Positions 1 to 7,000 are shown, numbered from the stretch's first letter. The stretch: 14,014 nt of DNA from Flavobacteriales bacterium UBA1694 (GCA_002319955.1 DCJS01000051.1:1-14014); one strand, 5' to 3'. Notes: a model not told the origin generated them from the letters alone. Numbers and translations: made by a program.

Positions 1-30
1 GATGCTCTGAACCAACTGAGCTAAGAACCC
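1..30 (-). tRNA. tRNA gene, 5' part only (cut by window edge)
   Basis: Read on the minus strand from position 30, the sequence has the layout of a tRNA 5' half. It shows a 7-base acceptor strand GGGTTCT, T8 and A9, a D-stem GCTC pairing with GAGC around a 10-base loop containing GGTT, and then the first two bases of the anticodon stem. The anticodon lies outside the window, so the isotype cannot be read. It lies 33 bases downstream of folC on the same strand but has its own promoter-like sequence. Confidence 0.85.
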
Positions 31-45
31 TTATTTTTGGTTCGG

Positions 46-76
46 CAAATATACGACCTTTTTTTATTTCTCCAAA
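46..76 (-). promoter_or_regulatory. Bacteroidota-type promoter for the tRNA
   Basis: On the minus strand, TTTG (76-73) is followed after 19 bases by TATATTTG (53-46), an exact match to the Bacteroidota pattern TTTG-N19-TAnnTTTG. Transcription would start near position 39, about nine bases before the mature tRNA 5' end. The -33 element lies inside the last codons of folC, so the tRNA need not depend on read-through from the exbB-folC operon. Confidence 0.65.
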
Positions 77-1338
77 TTTATTTCTAAAAATTCGCCCACT
101 ACAAAGTTGCTCCCGCCAATAAAGAGGATTTCTCCTTTTTTAACATTTTGTGTTGCAGCGAGATATCCCTCTTGGACAGACTGAAAGAGGCTGTAATTTA
201 TTTTGGCCATTTTTAGTAAATCTTCGTATTCCTGAGGATTTCGGCCTCGTTCAATAGAGGGTTTCACAAAATAGTACCGCGCCTCGGTGGGGAGAATTTC
301 AAGCACTTGTTCAATTTTTTTATCCTTTACAAAGCCAAGCACAATGTGCTTAAAGCGTGGTAAAGACTCTAGTTGGGCAAATACTTCCTGTAAGCCAGCG
401 TGGTTATGCCCTGTGTCACAAAGTATAAGGGGATCATTTGAGAACTCATACCACCGGCCAATGAACTGGGTGTTGCGCTGCGTATTTTGTAGGCCTTTTT
501 CTATAGCTTCTGGCGGTATGTTAACATCGAGTGCCAGGAGCTGCTCTACGAGTGCCAGAACCACTTTTATATTCTTTTTTTGGTAGTTTCCTTTTAAATC
601 GGACTCTAAGGTGGTTTCAATTTCGAAGGCCCGAATAAAGGGCGCTTTGAGTTCTTTTGCTTTTTGTTCTAGAATGGCATTTGTTTGGGGATTGTCATCG
701 CCAGAAACAATTGGGACACCTAATTTTATAATGCCAGCTTTTTCTAAAGCAATTTGCTCGACAGTATCGCCTAAAAGATCCGTGTGATCAAGAGCCACAT
801 TGGTGATGGCGCACACAAGGGGCTTAAGGGTATTGGTTGAATCAAGTCTGCCCCCGAGTCCCACTTCAATAATGGCATAATCCACTTTCACAAAGGCGAA
901 GTAGGCGTAGGCCATAACCGTTGTGCATTCAAAAAAAGAAGGCTGAAAATCAAGCTCTAGACTGCGCAACTTTTGAAGGAATTGCAAGACAAAGCCTTTT
1001 TCCGCGGGTGTTCCATTAAGTTTGATTCGCTCCGTGAAATCAATTAGATGGGGGGAGGTGTATAGTCCGACCTTGTATCCTGCTTCTTGCAGAATGGAGG
1101 CGAGCATGCTGCTCGTTGAGCCCTTCCCATTTGTACCCCCTATATGGATGCATTTAAGGTGGTGCTCAGGATTGCCAAATAGCGCACAAAGCTTTTTGAT
1201 GGCCTCTAAGCCTGGTTTATACGCACTTTTTCCTTGCTTTTGGTAATTTGGGATCTGGCTGAAGAGCCATTCGAGTGCCACTTCATACTCGGATTCGCTG
1301 AACGAAGCTTGAGCTGTAGGTGAAAATGGCGTATTCAT
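64..1338 (-). CDS. folC: bifunctional folylpolyglutamate synthase/dihydrofolate synthase
   Basis: A cytosolic Mur-ligase-like enzyme that adds glutamate to dihydropteroate or to reduced folates using ATP. The 424 residues match the usual family length. The ATP-binding loop GGTNGKGST is at residues 67-75, the family motif YTSPHL is near 93-98, GLGGRLDSTN is near 160-169, and EKAGIIK, containing a lysine of the type carbamylated in this family, is near 199-205. The C-terminal domain carries DTGHNHAG where many homologues have DGAHNP. The start is set by the TGATG junction, where its ATG shares one base with the TonB stop. This makes it the last gene of a four-gene chain. A folate enzyme has no obvious link to TonB function, so the association may simply be shared expression. 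Confidence 0.93.
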   Translation of the reverse strand: MNTPFSPTAQASFSESEYEVALEWLFSQIPNYQKQGKSAYKPGLEAIKKLCALFGNPEHHLKCIHIGGTNGKGSTSSMLASILQEAGYKVGLYTSPHLIDFTERIKLNGTPAEKGFVLQFLQKLRSLELDFQPSFFECTTVMAYAYFAFVKVDYAIIEVGLGGRLDSTNTLKPLVCAITNVALDHTDLLGDTVEQIALEKAGIIKLGVPIVSGDDNPQTNAILEQKAKELKAPFIRAFEIETTLESDLKGNYQKKNIKVVLALVEQLLALDVNIPPEAIEKGLQNTQRNTQFIGRWYEFSNDPLILCDTGHNHAGLQEVFAQLESLPRFKHIVLGFVKDKKIEQVLEILPTEARYYFVKPSIERGRNPQEYEDLLKMAKINYSLFQSVQEGYLAATQNVKKGEILFIGGSNFVVGEFLEINLEK

Positions 1339-2168
1339 CAGAAGGTGATTCGGTAGGTTCCAGTCGAAGAACTTGTGCTTTTTTCAGCTTTTACATACTG
1401 TTTAACCCAAGCCGCGGAAGTCGAACTTACGCAGGGATCAGAAACGCCGCTTGAGCGTCGCGCAGAGGTGACGTTGCCGGATTTGTCGACCGTATAGGCA
1501 ATGGTAATGGTACCGGATGCACTGCATTGGTGCGAGGGCTGAGAGCCACCGCGTCCCATGGTTCCAGGAATATAGGCTATAAGGTTACGGTTTACACCAA
1601 TTTTACTATCGCCATTTGAACTGCCACCAAGGGGGTCTCCTTGGTTTGCTGCTCCGGACTCTGTTCCTTGAGATCCGGTTGAGGTTCCACGACCTCGAAT
1701 TAGATTACCCAGTGCGGCCGTGCCTTTTGAGTCGCCTTTTGCTTGGGCTGCTGTTTTTTGCGGCGTGGTAGCATTCGTTTTCTTAGGGGTTGTTTTGGCA
1801 GGTGTTTTGGGCTTTGTTGCCGTCGTTTTATCCACTTTAACGACAGAGGCTTTTTTGTTTGTGCCCGCAATGATCTTCTGCTCTACTGGGACCGAGGGCT
1901 GCAGCGCCGGCTGAGGATCTAAAACTGGTATCGGGTCGGTTATCGCCATAGATCCGTCCTGATTAGCAGGTTCCTGAGTCCCATCCCCTGAGGTTTTATC
2001 GCCAAAGTTCATGAGCATGGTCGTAAGGACTTGCTCCGTGACGATAAGTTTCGAGAATTTATAGAAATAAAGGGCGATGAGCGTGCCCACGGACAAAACA
2101 ATGGTAAGGACTAAACTTTTTAGTTTGTCGCGCTTTTCATTAGTTCTATGGTCAAGAGTGCTGTTCAT
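1338..2168 (-). CDS. TonB-like energy transducer
   Basis: The 276-residue protein has the TonB layout: a short basic cytoplasmic N-terminus, one membrane anchor (about residues 18-37), a long periplasmic linker rich in Lys, Thr, Pro and Ala (about 75-150) followed by a Gly/Ser-rich stretch, and a C-terminal domain (about 205-276). That domain includes TITIAYTVDKSGNVTSA, a typical TonB-C beta strand with VDKSG turn. It would carry energy from the ExbB/ExbD motor to outer-membrane receptors. The domain contains two cysteines (C215 and C246) that could form a disulfide in the periplasm. Its ATG overlaps the exbD stop by one base (TAATG). The placement directly after exbB and exbD supports the call. 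The C-terminal domain is divergent, so a TolA-like role cannot be excluded. Confidence 0.8.
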   Translation of the reverse strand: MNSTLDHRTNEKRDKLKSLVLTIVLSVGTLIALYFYKFSKLIVTEQVLTTMLMNFGDKTSGDGTQEPANQDGSMAITDPIPVLDPQPALQPSVPVEQKIIAGTNKKASVVKVDKTTATKPKTPAKTTPKKTNATTPQKTAAQAKGDSKGTAALGNLIRGRGTSTGSQGTESGAANQGDPLGGSSNGDSKIGVNRNLIAYIPGTMGRGGSQPSHQCSASGTITIAYTVDKSGNVTSARRSSGVSDPCVSSTSAAWVKQYVKAEKSTSSSTGTYRITF

Positions 2169-2566
2169 TACTCAGTTTGAAGCGTGGCAATAGCCAAATT
2201 AAATTTATGTTTTTCAGCGATTTCCATGGCAAAAACCACATCGCCGTGTTTTGTGTTTTGGTCTGCTCTAATGGTAAAGGTTGGATTTGCCTGACCATTT
2301 AAAGAATTTACTAAAAGGAGTTCTAATTCTTCCTTTTTGATCACTTGATCGTTCACGTAATAGGCTCCAGATTCCGTAATCGTTACAGTGGTAGGGTCTT
2401 GAGCGCTTGTGTTTTGCGTTGAGGCCTCAGGGAGTTGAACCTCGATGGAACTCTGGGCGATGGCCGAACTGGTAATCATAAAGAATATCAGTAGAAGGAA
2501 AATAATATCCGTCATTGAGGCCATGCTGAATTCAGCGCTAATGCGGTTTCTTCTTTTTAATTCCAT
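2168..2566 (-). CDS. exbD: ExbD/TolR family biopolymer transport protein
   Basis: The 132-residue protein has a basic N-terminus, a single transmembrane helix (about residues 18-37) and a periplasmic domain, as expected for ExbD/TolR. The helix carries D20 in the context SMTDIIF, matching the conserved membrane aspartate (D25 of E. coli ExbD) that conducts protons in the ExbB-ExbD motor. The periplasmic part ends in a stretch resembling the family's IRADxxxxHGDVVxAM pattern, here TIRADQNTKHGDVVFAME. Its start overlaps the exbB stop (TAATG) and its stop overlaps the start of the TonB-like gene in the same way. This suggests translational coupling and a fixed subunit ratio. Confidence 0.9.
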   Translation of the reverse strand: MELKRRNRISAEFSMASMTDIIFLLLIFFMITSSAIAQSSIEVQLPEASTQNTSAQDPTTVTITESGAYYVNDQVIKKEELELLLVNSLNGQANPTFTIRADQNTKHGDVVFAMEIAEKHKFNLAIATLQTE

Positions 2567-3288
2567 TAGATCGGCTGATTTAAAGTGTCAAGAAAATCGT
2601 TGACATGCGTTTGTATTTTTAGAACCATCCGGTCTACTTGAGTTACTAAAAAATTGTAGAAAAAGTAGGCAGGAATCCCAATAAATAGACCTGCAGCGGT
2701 TGTTGCCATGGCGGTATAAATCCCAGAGGCAAGAAGTTTAGGGCTTACAGCACCTGTGACAGTCGAGATCTCGAAAAAGGCCATAATCATCCCCACGACC
2801 GTCCCAAGAAATCCGAGCATTGGGGCTGCCCCTGCGGCGGAGGCTAAAAGGTTCAAGTTTTTCTCAAATTTTGACACCTCAAGTTGCCCTTGGTTTTGCA
2901 TTGCATTTGAAATGTCTGAAATTGGACGCCCGATGCGCGCAAGTCCTTTTTCAATCATTCGTGCTTCTGGAGAGTTAATTGATTTGCAATAATCAATCGC
3001 CGTTTGAATTTTACCTTCCTGGACGAAGTCTTTAATGTTCTCAAGGAAATTAGGCGTTGACTTTGATTCTCTTTTCAAAAAGAAATACCGTTCTAGGAAA
3101 ATATAAAGTGCTAAAACACCCAATAGAAAGATCAATAGCATAATGAAGTTTCCAATGAAACCGCCCGAAGTAAGAATCTCCCAAACAGAAAAGACGTGAA
3201 CTTCAGTTTGTGCCGGTTGAATCGTTGAGATGGCTGGCTCCAATTGAGTAGTTGAGACCGTTTGAGCGGTAGTAGCGCTATCTTGCAT
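2566..3288 (-). CDS. exbB: ExbB/TolQ/MotA family proton channel protein
   Basis: Inner-membrane component of the proton-driven ExbB-ExbD motor. The 240-residue protein has three predicted membrane helices (about 44-65, 148-172 and 190-214) with a cytoplasmic loop between the first two. The segment AAGAAPMLGFLGTVVGMI (151-168) is the family signature before and within helix 2, and AMATTAAGLFIGIPAYF (193-209) marks helix 3. About 30 residues rich in Thr, Gln and Ala precede the ExbB core. It is the first gene of the exbB-exbD-tonB-folC chain. The ATG at 3288-3286 follows an A-rich leader without Shine-Dalgarno sequence, as is normal in Bacteroidota. Confidence 0.9.
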   Translation of the reverse strand: MQDSATTAQTVSTTQLEPAISTIQPAQTEVHVFSVWEILTSGGFIGNFIMLLIFLLGVLALYIFLERYFFLKRESKSTPNFLENIKDFVQEGKIQTAIDYCKSINSPEARMIEKGLARIGRPISDISNAMQNQGQLEVSKFEKNLNLLASAAGAAPMLGFLGTVVGMIMAFFEISTVTGAVSPKLLASGIYTAMATTAAGLFIGIPAYFFYNFLVTQVDRMVLKIQTHVNDFLDTLNQPI

Positions 3289-3309
3289 AGTGTTTGTTTG
3301 TATTTTGTT

Positions 3310-3338
3310 CCAAGCTAGTGGGTTTATGAACTAGACAA
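3310..3338 (-). promoter_or_regulatory. possible promoter of the exbB operon
   Basis: On the minus strand, TTG (3338-3336) is followed after 18 bases by TAGCTTGG (3317-3310). This has one mismatch to TAnnTTTG. It would give a short leader of about 15 bases before exbB. The match is imperfect and the 81-base gap to the upstream gene could also be crossed by read-through. Confidence 0.3.
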
Positions 3339-3369
3339 GGGTGTAAGTTAATAATTTTTTTTCCGGACG

Positions 3370-3831
3370 TTACTCGTCAATGAACTCAGGTTCCAGTTCT
3401 TGGAAATGGCATTTGAGTTTAAACGGAATTGGACTTTGCGATTCGGTATAGAAATCATCAATTGTGCCAGACCAAATTAGCTCGGTGTTTCCTTGGCTAT
3501 CATTATTAAATTCCAGTCGGTTTTCGTAGAGGTACGCATCTTGATTTGAAAACAAATCGACCTCACAAAACGAAAGCTCCTCTTCTTCTTTAATTTCAAA
3601 GGTTCGTCCACCGAGTTGATCCGAATCGAGTGGGTAATCAAAGAGACGAAGAGCGAGTTGCGGGAATGGATACTGAAGCGAATCGTCCTCGACGTGATCC
3701 ATGTTGTCGTCAGTAATAATCTCGACTTCTAAGAAGTGTTCGTTATTGAGGAAGACGGCTTTAGAATAGGAGTTTTTAATATGGTATTTTAAGGTCTCCT
3801 CAGGATGGTAAATTTTCAAAACCCCTTTCAT
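3370..3831 (-). CDS. hypothetical acidic protein, unknown function
   Basis: I do not recognise this family. The 153-residue protein has no signal peptide, membrane segment or obvious nucleotide-binding motif, so it is probably cytosolic. By my hand count it has 34 Asp/Glu against 11 Lys/Arg, with an unbroken EEEE run near the middle and an acidic C-terminus ending in FIDE. Alternating hydrophobic and acidic stretches suggest a mainly beta fold. The ORF is intact, starts with ATG after an A/T-rich leader and uses codons like its neighbours. It lies 81 bases upstream of exbB on the same strand and is divergent from the DUF885 lipoprotein. Either it is a separate short transcription unit, or it is the first gene of the exb operon. 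Confidence 0.75.
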   Translation of the reverse strand: MKGVLKIYHPEETLKYHIKNSYSKAVFLNNEHFLEVEIITDDNMDHVEDDSLQYPFPQLALRLFDYPLDSDQLGGRTFEIKEEEELSFCEVDLFSNQDAYLYENRLEFNNDSQGNTELIWSGTIDDFYTESQSPIPFKLKCHFQELEPEFIDE

Positions 3832-3880
3832 TGCTTTATGATCACAAGTATTTTATTAAATGCATTTATTAATCGAGAGA

Positions 3881-3888
3881 CAAAGATA
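3881..3888 (-). promoter_or_regulatory. -7 element upstream of the acidic-protein gene
   Basis: TATCTTTG on the minus strand matches TAnnTTTG exactly and lies 49 bases before the ATG at 3831. I see no TTG at the expected spacing upstream, so only half of a promoter is supported. In the opposite direction, a weaker one-mismatch element (TAATTTAG, 3988-3995) precedes the DUF885 gene. Confidence 0.35.
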
Positions 3889-4012
3889 GAAAATTGATTG
3901 AAAGACGGAAGCGTTTTGCGTCATATTTTAAATTCTAAATATCCTAATCTATTAGTGGTTAGCCCGAGTTTTCATCGAAAATATTCCTAATTTAGCGTCT
4001 TAAAATTGAGAT

Positions 4013-5806
4013 ATGAAAACCTTACCCATAAAACTACTCTTGATGCTTTGCGCCCTTGTGCTTCTAGGAGGTTGCAAGAAGAAGGACATGCCCCTCACCC
4101 TAAGTACGCCTGTAGAGATTGATTCAATTGCGGCCCATTTTTATGAGCAGTATTTGAAGATGTATCCACTCGAAGCGACCATGCAGGGGGATTCACGGTA
4201 TAATGATTTGCTCCCAATCGATATTGATAAGGACTTTATTGCTGGTGAAATTGGGTTTTACAACGACGTGCAAGACCAATTGGAGCAGGTGGACTACGAG
4301 GGGCTTTCAGAGGACGAAAAAGTCGTCTATGATGTATTAGACACCCTTCTAAAGGACAAAATTGAACGCTACGCGTACCACCCAGAGTATATTCCATTCA
4401 CCCAGTTTGCAGGGCTTCCCCTAGATTTTCCCATGCTGGGAAGTGGTCAGGGAGCACAGCCTTTTGAAAGCGAGCTTGATTATGCAAATTGGTTGAAACG
4501 CATGAATCAGTTTCCTAATTGGATGGAATCTGCAAAACAGAACTTCCGACTTGGCATCAAATCGGGTATGGTGCTACCCCAAGTCTTAGTCCAACGGATG
4601 ATTCCGCAGCTTCGTGCCGAGGAACTAACCTCTAGCGAGTTCGAGACGAATATCTTCTTTGGGCCTTTGCGAACCATGCCCAAATCATTTTCTGCTAAAG
4701 AGCAGGAAAAATGGCGCAGTGTCTACAGTAAAGTGGTTCGTGAAAAAGTCATTCCCGCGTACCTGCAAATGGCTGAATTCCTAGAAAACGAATATTTGCC
4801 AAAAGCAAGAACCACTCCAGGTTATAATGCCTTGCCAAAGGGCAGCGGTATTTATTCTTATTATGTCAAAAGCTGGACAACGACTGATAAAACGCCAAGT
4901 GAGATTCATGCCATTGGCCTGGACGAAGTGAGTCGCTTACGCGGTGAAATGGAAAAAGTAAAGGCTCAAGTCGGCTTTGAAGGCAGTCTTGAGGAGTTCT
5001 TAACTTTTGTGAAAACGGACCAAAAGGCCATGCCTTATTCCAGTTCCAAAGAGATTTTGGACGGTTTTCAAGCCATTTTGGACAAAATCACGCCTAAGCT
5101 AGGAAGTATGTTTCATAAAGTGCCCAAGACGGCTTTTGAAATTCGTCAAACGGAAAAGTACCGGGAGGCCTCAGCTAGTGCAGAGTACCGCCCTGGAACA
5201 CCGGATGGAGAGCGTCCTGGAATTTTTTATATCCCAATACCAGACCCTACCCGCTTTAATGTAACCTCGGGAATGGAGTCCTTATTTCTTCATGAAGCTA
5301 TTCCAGGACACCATTACCAAATCTCTTTGCAGCAAGAAAACTTGGCGCTTCCTAAATTCATGCGCTTTTCATGGTTAGGGGCTTACGGAGAAGGCTGGGC
5401 ACTCTATACCGAATCTTTAGGACCAGAACTTGGTCTCTATACGGATCCCTACCAAAAACTAGGATCCCTCAGTGATGAAATGCTTCGAGCCGTAAGACTG
5501 GTAATAGACACGGGAATTCACACCGGAAAGCTAAGTCGCGAGGAGGCTATCGCCTATTTCTTAAGTAATGTGGCGTATGATGAATCTGGGGCTAGAGCGG
5601 AAGTAGAGCGCTATATGGCAATGCCCGGTCAGGCTTTGAGTTATAAAATGGGTTCCATGAAAATTCGTGAACTCCGTGAGAAGTATGAAAAGGAGCTTGG
5701 CGGCAATTTTAAACTTGCCGATTTTCATGAGCAGGTGTTAAGCCAAGGGTGCCTCCCATTAAATGTTTTAGAGCGAAAACTTGAGGGGTATTATACGAAG
5801 CGCTAG
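4013..5806 (+). CDS. DUF885 family lipoprotein, putative metallopeptidase
   Basis: The 597-residue protein begins with a lipoprotein signal: basic start, hydrophobic core and lipobox LGGC with lipidation at C21, followed by KKKD. It should be anchored on a membrane facing the periplasm or cell surface. The rest matches the DUF885 (PF05960) layout. Landmarks are YRPGTPDGERPGIFYIP in the middle, the signature HEAIPGHH at residues 427-434, GEGWALYTE at 459-467, and the C-terminal GCLPLNVLE. The HE...GHH and GEGW...E motifs look like zinc ligands and a catalytic glutamate of a gluzincin-like peptidase, though the spacing differs from classical HExxH. Substrate is unknown; peptide degradation is an inference. 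It stands alone between a divergent gene and the receiver gene. No truncation is seen. Confidence 0.88.
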   Translation: MKTLPIKLLLMLCALVLLGGCKKKDMPLTLSTPVEIDSIAAHFYEQYLKMYPLEATMQGDSRYNDLLPIDIDKDFIAGEIGFYNDVQDQLEQVDYEGLSEDEKVVYDVLDTLLKDKIERYAYHPEYIPFTQFAGLPLDFPMLGSGQGAQPFESELDYANWLKRMNQFPNWMESAKQNFRLGIKSGMVLPQVLVQRMIPQLRAEELTSSEFETNIFFGPLRTMPKSFSAKEQEKWRSVYSKVVREKVIPAYLQMAEFLENEYLPKARTTPGYNALPKGSGIYSYYVKSWTTTDKTPSEIHAIGLDEVSRLRGEMEKVKAQVGFEGSLEEFLTFVKTDQKAMPYSSSKEILDGFQAILDKITPKLGSMFHKVPKTAFEIRQTEKYREASASAEYRPGTPDGERPGIFYIPIPDPTRFNVTSGMESLFLHEAIPGHHYQISLQQENLALPKFMRFSWLGAYGEGWALYTESLGPELGLYTDPYQKLGSLSDEMLRAVRLVIDTGIHTGKLSREEAIAYFLSNVAYDESGARAEVERYMAMPGQALSYKMGSMKIRELREKYEKELGGNFKLADFHEQVLSQGCLPLNVLERKLEGYYTKR

Positions 5807-5870
5807 GTTTAAAAGAAAGGGACTCACTCTGCATGACTATTTTTAATCACAAACCTAAATTTGTTTTTTT
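5804..5870 (+). terminator. weak possible terminator after the DUF885 gene
   Basis: TAGGTTT (5804-5810) is complementary to AAACCTA (5851-5857) across a long 40-base loop. An alternative small stem ACAAA/TTTGT (5850-5865) leads directly into a run of seven T (5864-5870). Both stems are A/T-rich and weak, so this rests mainly on the T-run and position. Confidence 0.3.
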
Positions 5871-5931
5871 ATTTGCAGTCATAATGAAAAAATCTTTAAT
5901 TATTAATAATAATTCATTGATAAAAATAGTG

Positions 5932-5939
5932 TAATTTTG
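5932..5939 (+). promoter_or_regulatory. -7 element upstream of the receiver gene
   Basis: TAATTTTG matches TAnnTTTG exactly, within a very A/T-rich stretch. It lies 52 bases before the ATG at 5992. The nearest upstream TTG (5917-5919) is only 12 bases away, too close for a standard -33 element. Independent expression of the receiver gene is plausible but not proven. Confidence 0.4.
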
Positions 5940-5991
5940 TGCTGCTATCGTTTAGAGTTCTACCTACAATTTGTAAATACCCTGAGGAAAA

Positions 5992-6351
5992 ATGAGTATA
6001 ATTATTGTCGACGACAATATTGATATCTGCTCTATGATCGAAGAGATTCTCGATGAGCAGGGGCATAAGGTGAGAAGCTGCACCAATCCAATGATCGTCT
6101 TCGAGATGATTAAGCAATCCAAACCCCGACTCATTATTACCGATTTACTGATGTCGGGAATTGACGGGCGCGAGATTTGCAGGCAGTTGAAAAGTAGTGC
6201 TGAGACCAAATCAATAAAGATTCTAATGATGTCCGCACACCCTAATTCTTCGGCCTTAAGCGAGGACGTAGGTGCCGATGCGCATATTTCAAAACCCTTT
6301 GATATTACTGAGTTTGCAAGTTTGGTTCGCCAGATGCTCGCAGAGGCTTAA
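5992..6351 (+). CDS. single-domain response regulator (CheY-like receiver)
   Basis: The 119-residue protein is a stand-alone receiver domain with no output domain. The acidic pocket is D7-D8, the phospho-acceptor is D51 in LIITDLLM, the switch residue is S81 in MMSAH, and the conserved lysine is K101 in SKPF, so phosphorylation should work. No histidine kinase is encoded nearby, making it an orphan. Such proteins act through protein contacts, for example as phosphorelay intermediates, but the partner cannot be deduced here. Its TAA stop overlaps the nth stop on the opposite strand in the four bases TTAA (6348-6351), so there is no intergenic terminator. Confidence 0.93.
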   Translation: MSIIIVDDNIDICSMIEEILDEQGHKVRSCTNPMIVFEMIKQSKPRLIITDLLMSGIDGREICRQLKSSAETKSIKILMMSAHPNSSALSEDVGADAHISKPFDITEFASLVRQMLAEA

Positions 6352-6968
6352 GACTCGAAAAGACGTCTGGTAAGAAAATCCTTTTCTAAGTTCCCTTTTG
6401 CAGGCGAATACTCTCTTCCATAATAGATGATCTGAAGGTGAAGTTTATTCCACGTGTGCTTTGGAAACAGACTTTTAGCGTCTTTTTCCGTTTCAATGAC
6501 ATTTTTCCCCGAGGTAAGTTTCCACCTTTGCATGAGTCTATGAATGTGTGTGTCGACTGGGAAAGCGGGCACACCAAAGGCTTGACTCATAACGACGGAG
6601 GCCGTTTTGTGGCCCACACCTGCTAGGGCTTCTAGGTCCTCAAAGGTCTGAGGAACGATGCCCTCGTGGCGTTCAAGAAGCTGCTGCGCCATTGTTTTTA
6701 AATTTTTGGCTTTGGTGTTTGACAGTCCGATTTGTTTAATAAGCTCTTTAATTTCCCAAACTTCTAGGCGCCCCATTTTAAAGGGCGTATCGGCGATTTC
6801 GAATAAAGCAGGGGTGATTTCGTTTACTTTCTTATCGGTGCTTTGAGCGGAAAGTGCTACGGCAACCAGAAGGGTATAAGGATCTTTGTGGTCCAGGGCG
6901 ATTGGAGGATTGGGATAAAGTTTCTCCAATTCTTCTTGGACGAGCAGCGCCCTTTGCTTTTTTGTCAT
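6348..6968 (-). CDS. nth: endonuclease III (HhH-GPD DNA glycosylase/AP lyase), no Fe-S cysteines
   Basis: Base-excision repair enzyme that removes oxidised pyrimidines and cuts at abasic sites. I chose the ATG at 6968, giving 206 residues (MTKKQRALL...), rather than a TTG seven codons upstream. The helix-hairpin-helix LAGVGHKTA carries the catalytic lysine (K121), and FPVDTHIHR carries the catalytic aspartate (D139). The 18-residue spacing equals that of E. coli K120 and D138. The C-terminus, YGREYSPAKGNLEKDFLTRRL, aligns with the region that holds four cluster cysteines in E. coli, yet it has none, and the whole protein contains no cysteine. The [4Fe-4S] cluster must therefore be absent. The core is otherwise intact, so activity is likely. 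It is divergent from the peroxiredoxin gene, 32 bases away. Confidence 0.93.
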   Translation of the reverse strand: MTKKQRALLVQEELEKLYPNPPIALDHKDPYTLLVAVALSAQSTDKKVNEITPALFEIADTPFKMGRLEVWEIKELIKQIGLSNTKAKNLKTMAQQLLERHEGIVPQTFEDLEALAGVGHKTASVVMSQAFGVPAFPVDTHIHRLMQRWKLTSGKNVIETEKDAKSLFPKHTWNKLHLQIIYYGREYSPAKGNLEKDFLTRRLFES

Positions 6969-6984
6969 AATAGCACTAAATTTG
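6953..6984 (+). promoter_or_regulatory. promoter of the Bcp-type peroxiredoxin gene
   Basis: TTTG (6953-6956), then 20 bases, then TAAATTTG (6977-6984): both elements fit the Bacteroidota promoter pattern. The start point would be near 6990, leaving about ten bases before the ATG at 7001. The upstream half lies inside the first codons of nth on the other strand. Confidence 0.5.
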
Positions 6985-6986
6985 AG

Positions 6987-6994
6987 CAAATCTA
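6987..6994 (-). promoter_or_regulatory. -7 element of the nth promoter
   Basis: TAGATTTG on the minus strand fits TAnnTTTG exactly and lies 18 bases before the nth ATG, which would leave a leader of roughly 12 bases. No TTG is found at 19-20 bases upstream. It faces the bcp -7 element (6977-6984) with two bases between them. Confidence 0.35.
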
Positions 6995-7000
6995 AGAAAT

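Noticed and set aside
1..30. Assigning an isotype to the partial tRNA
   Set aside because: The anticodon is outside the window and the D-arm alone does not identify the amino acid.
5914..6209. Minus-strand ORFs opposite the receiver gene
   Set aside because: The plus frame encodes a complete receiver domain with all conserved residues; the antisense frames have no recognisable features.
6969..6989. Upstream TTG start for nth adding seven residues
   Set aside because: The extra codons overlap the predicted nth -7 element, and the ATG at 6968 gives a protein start and length typical of Nth.
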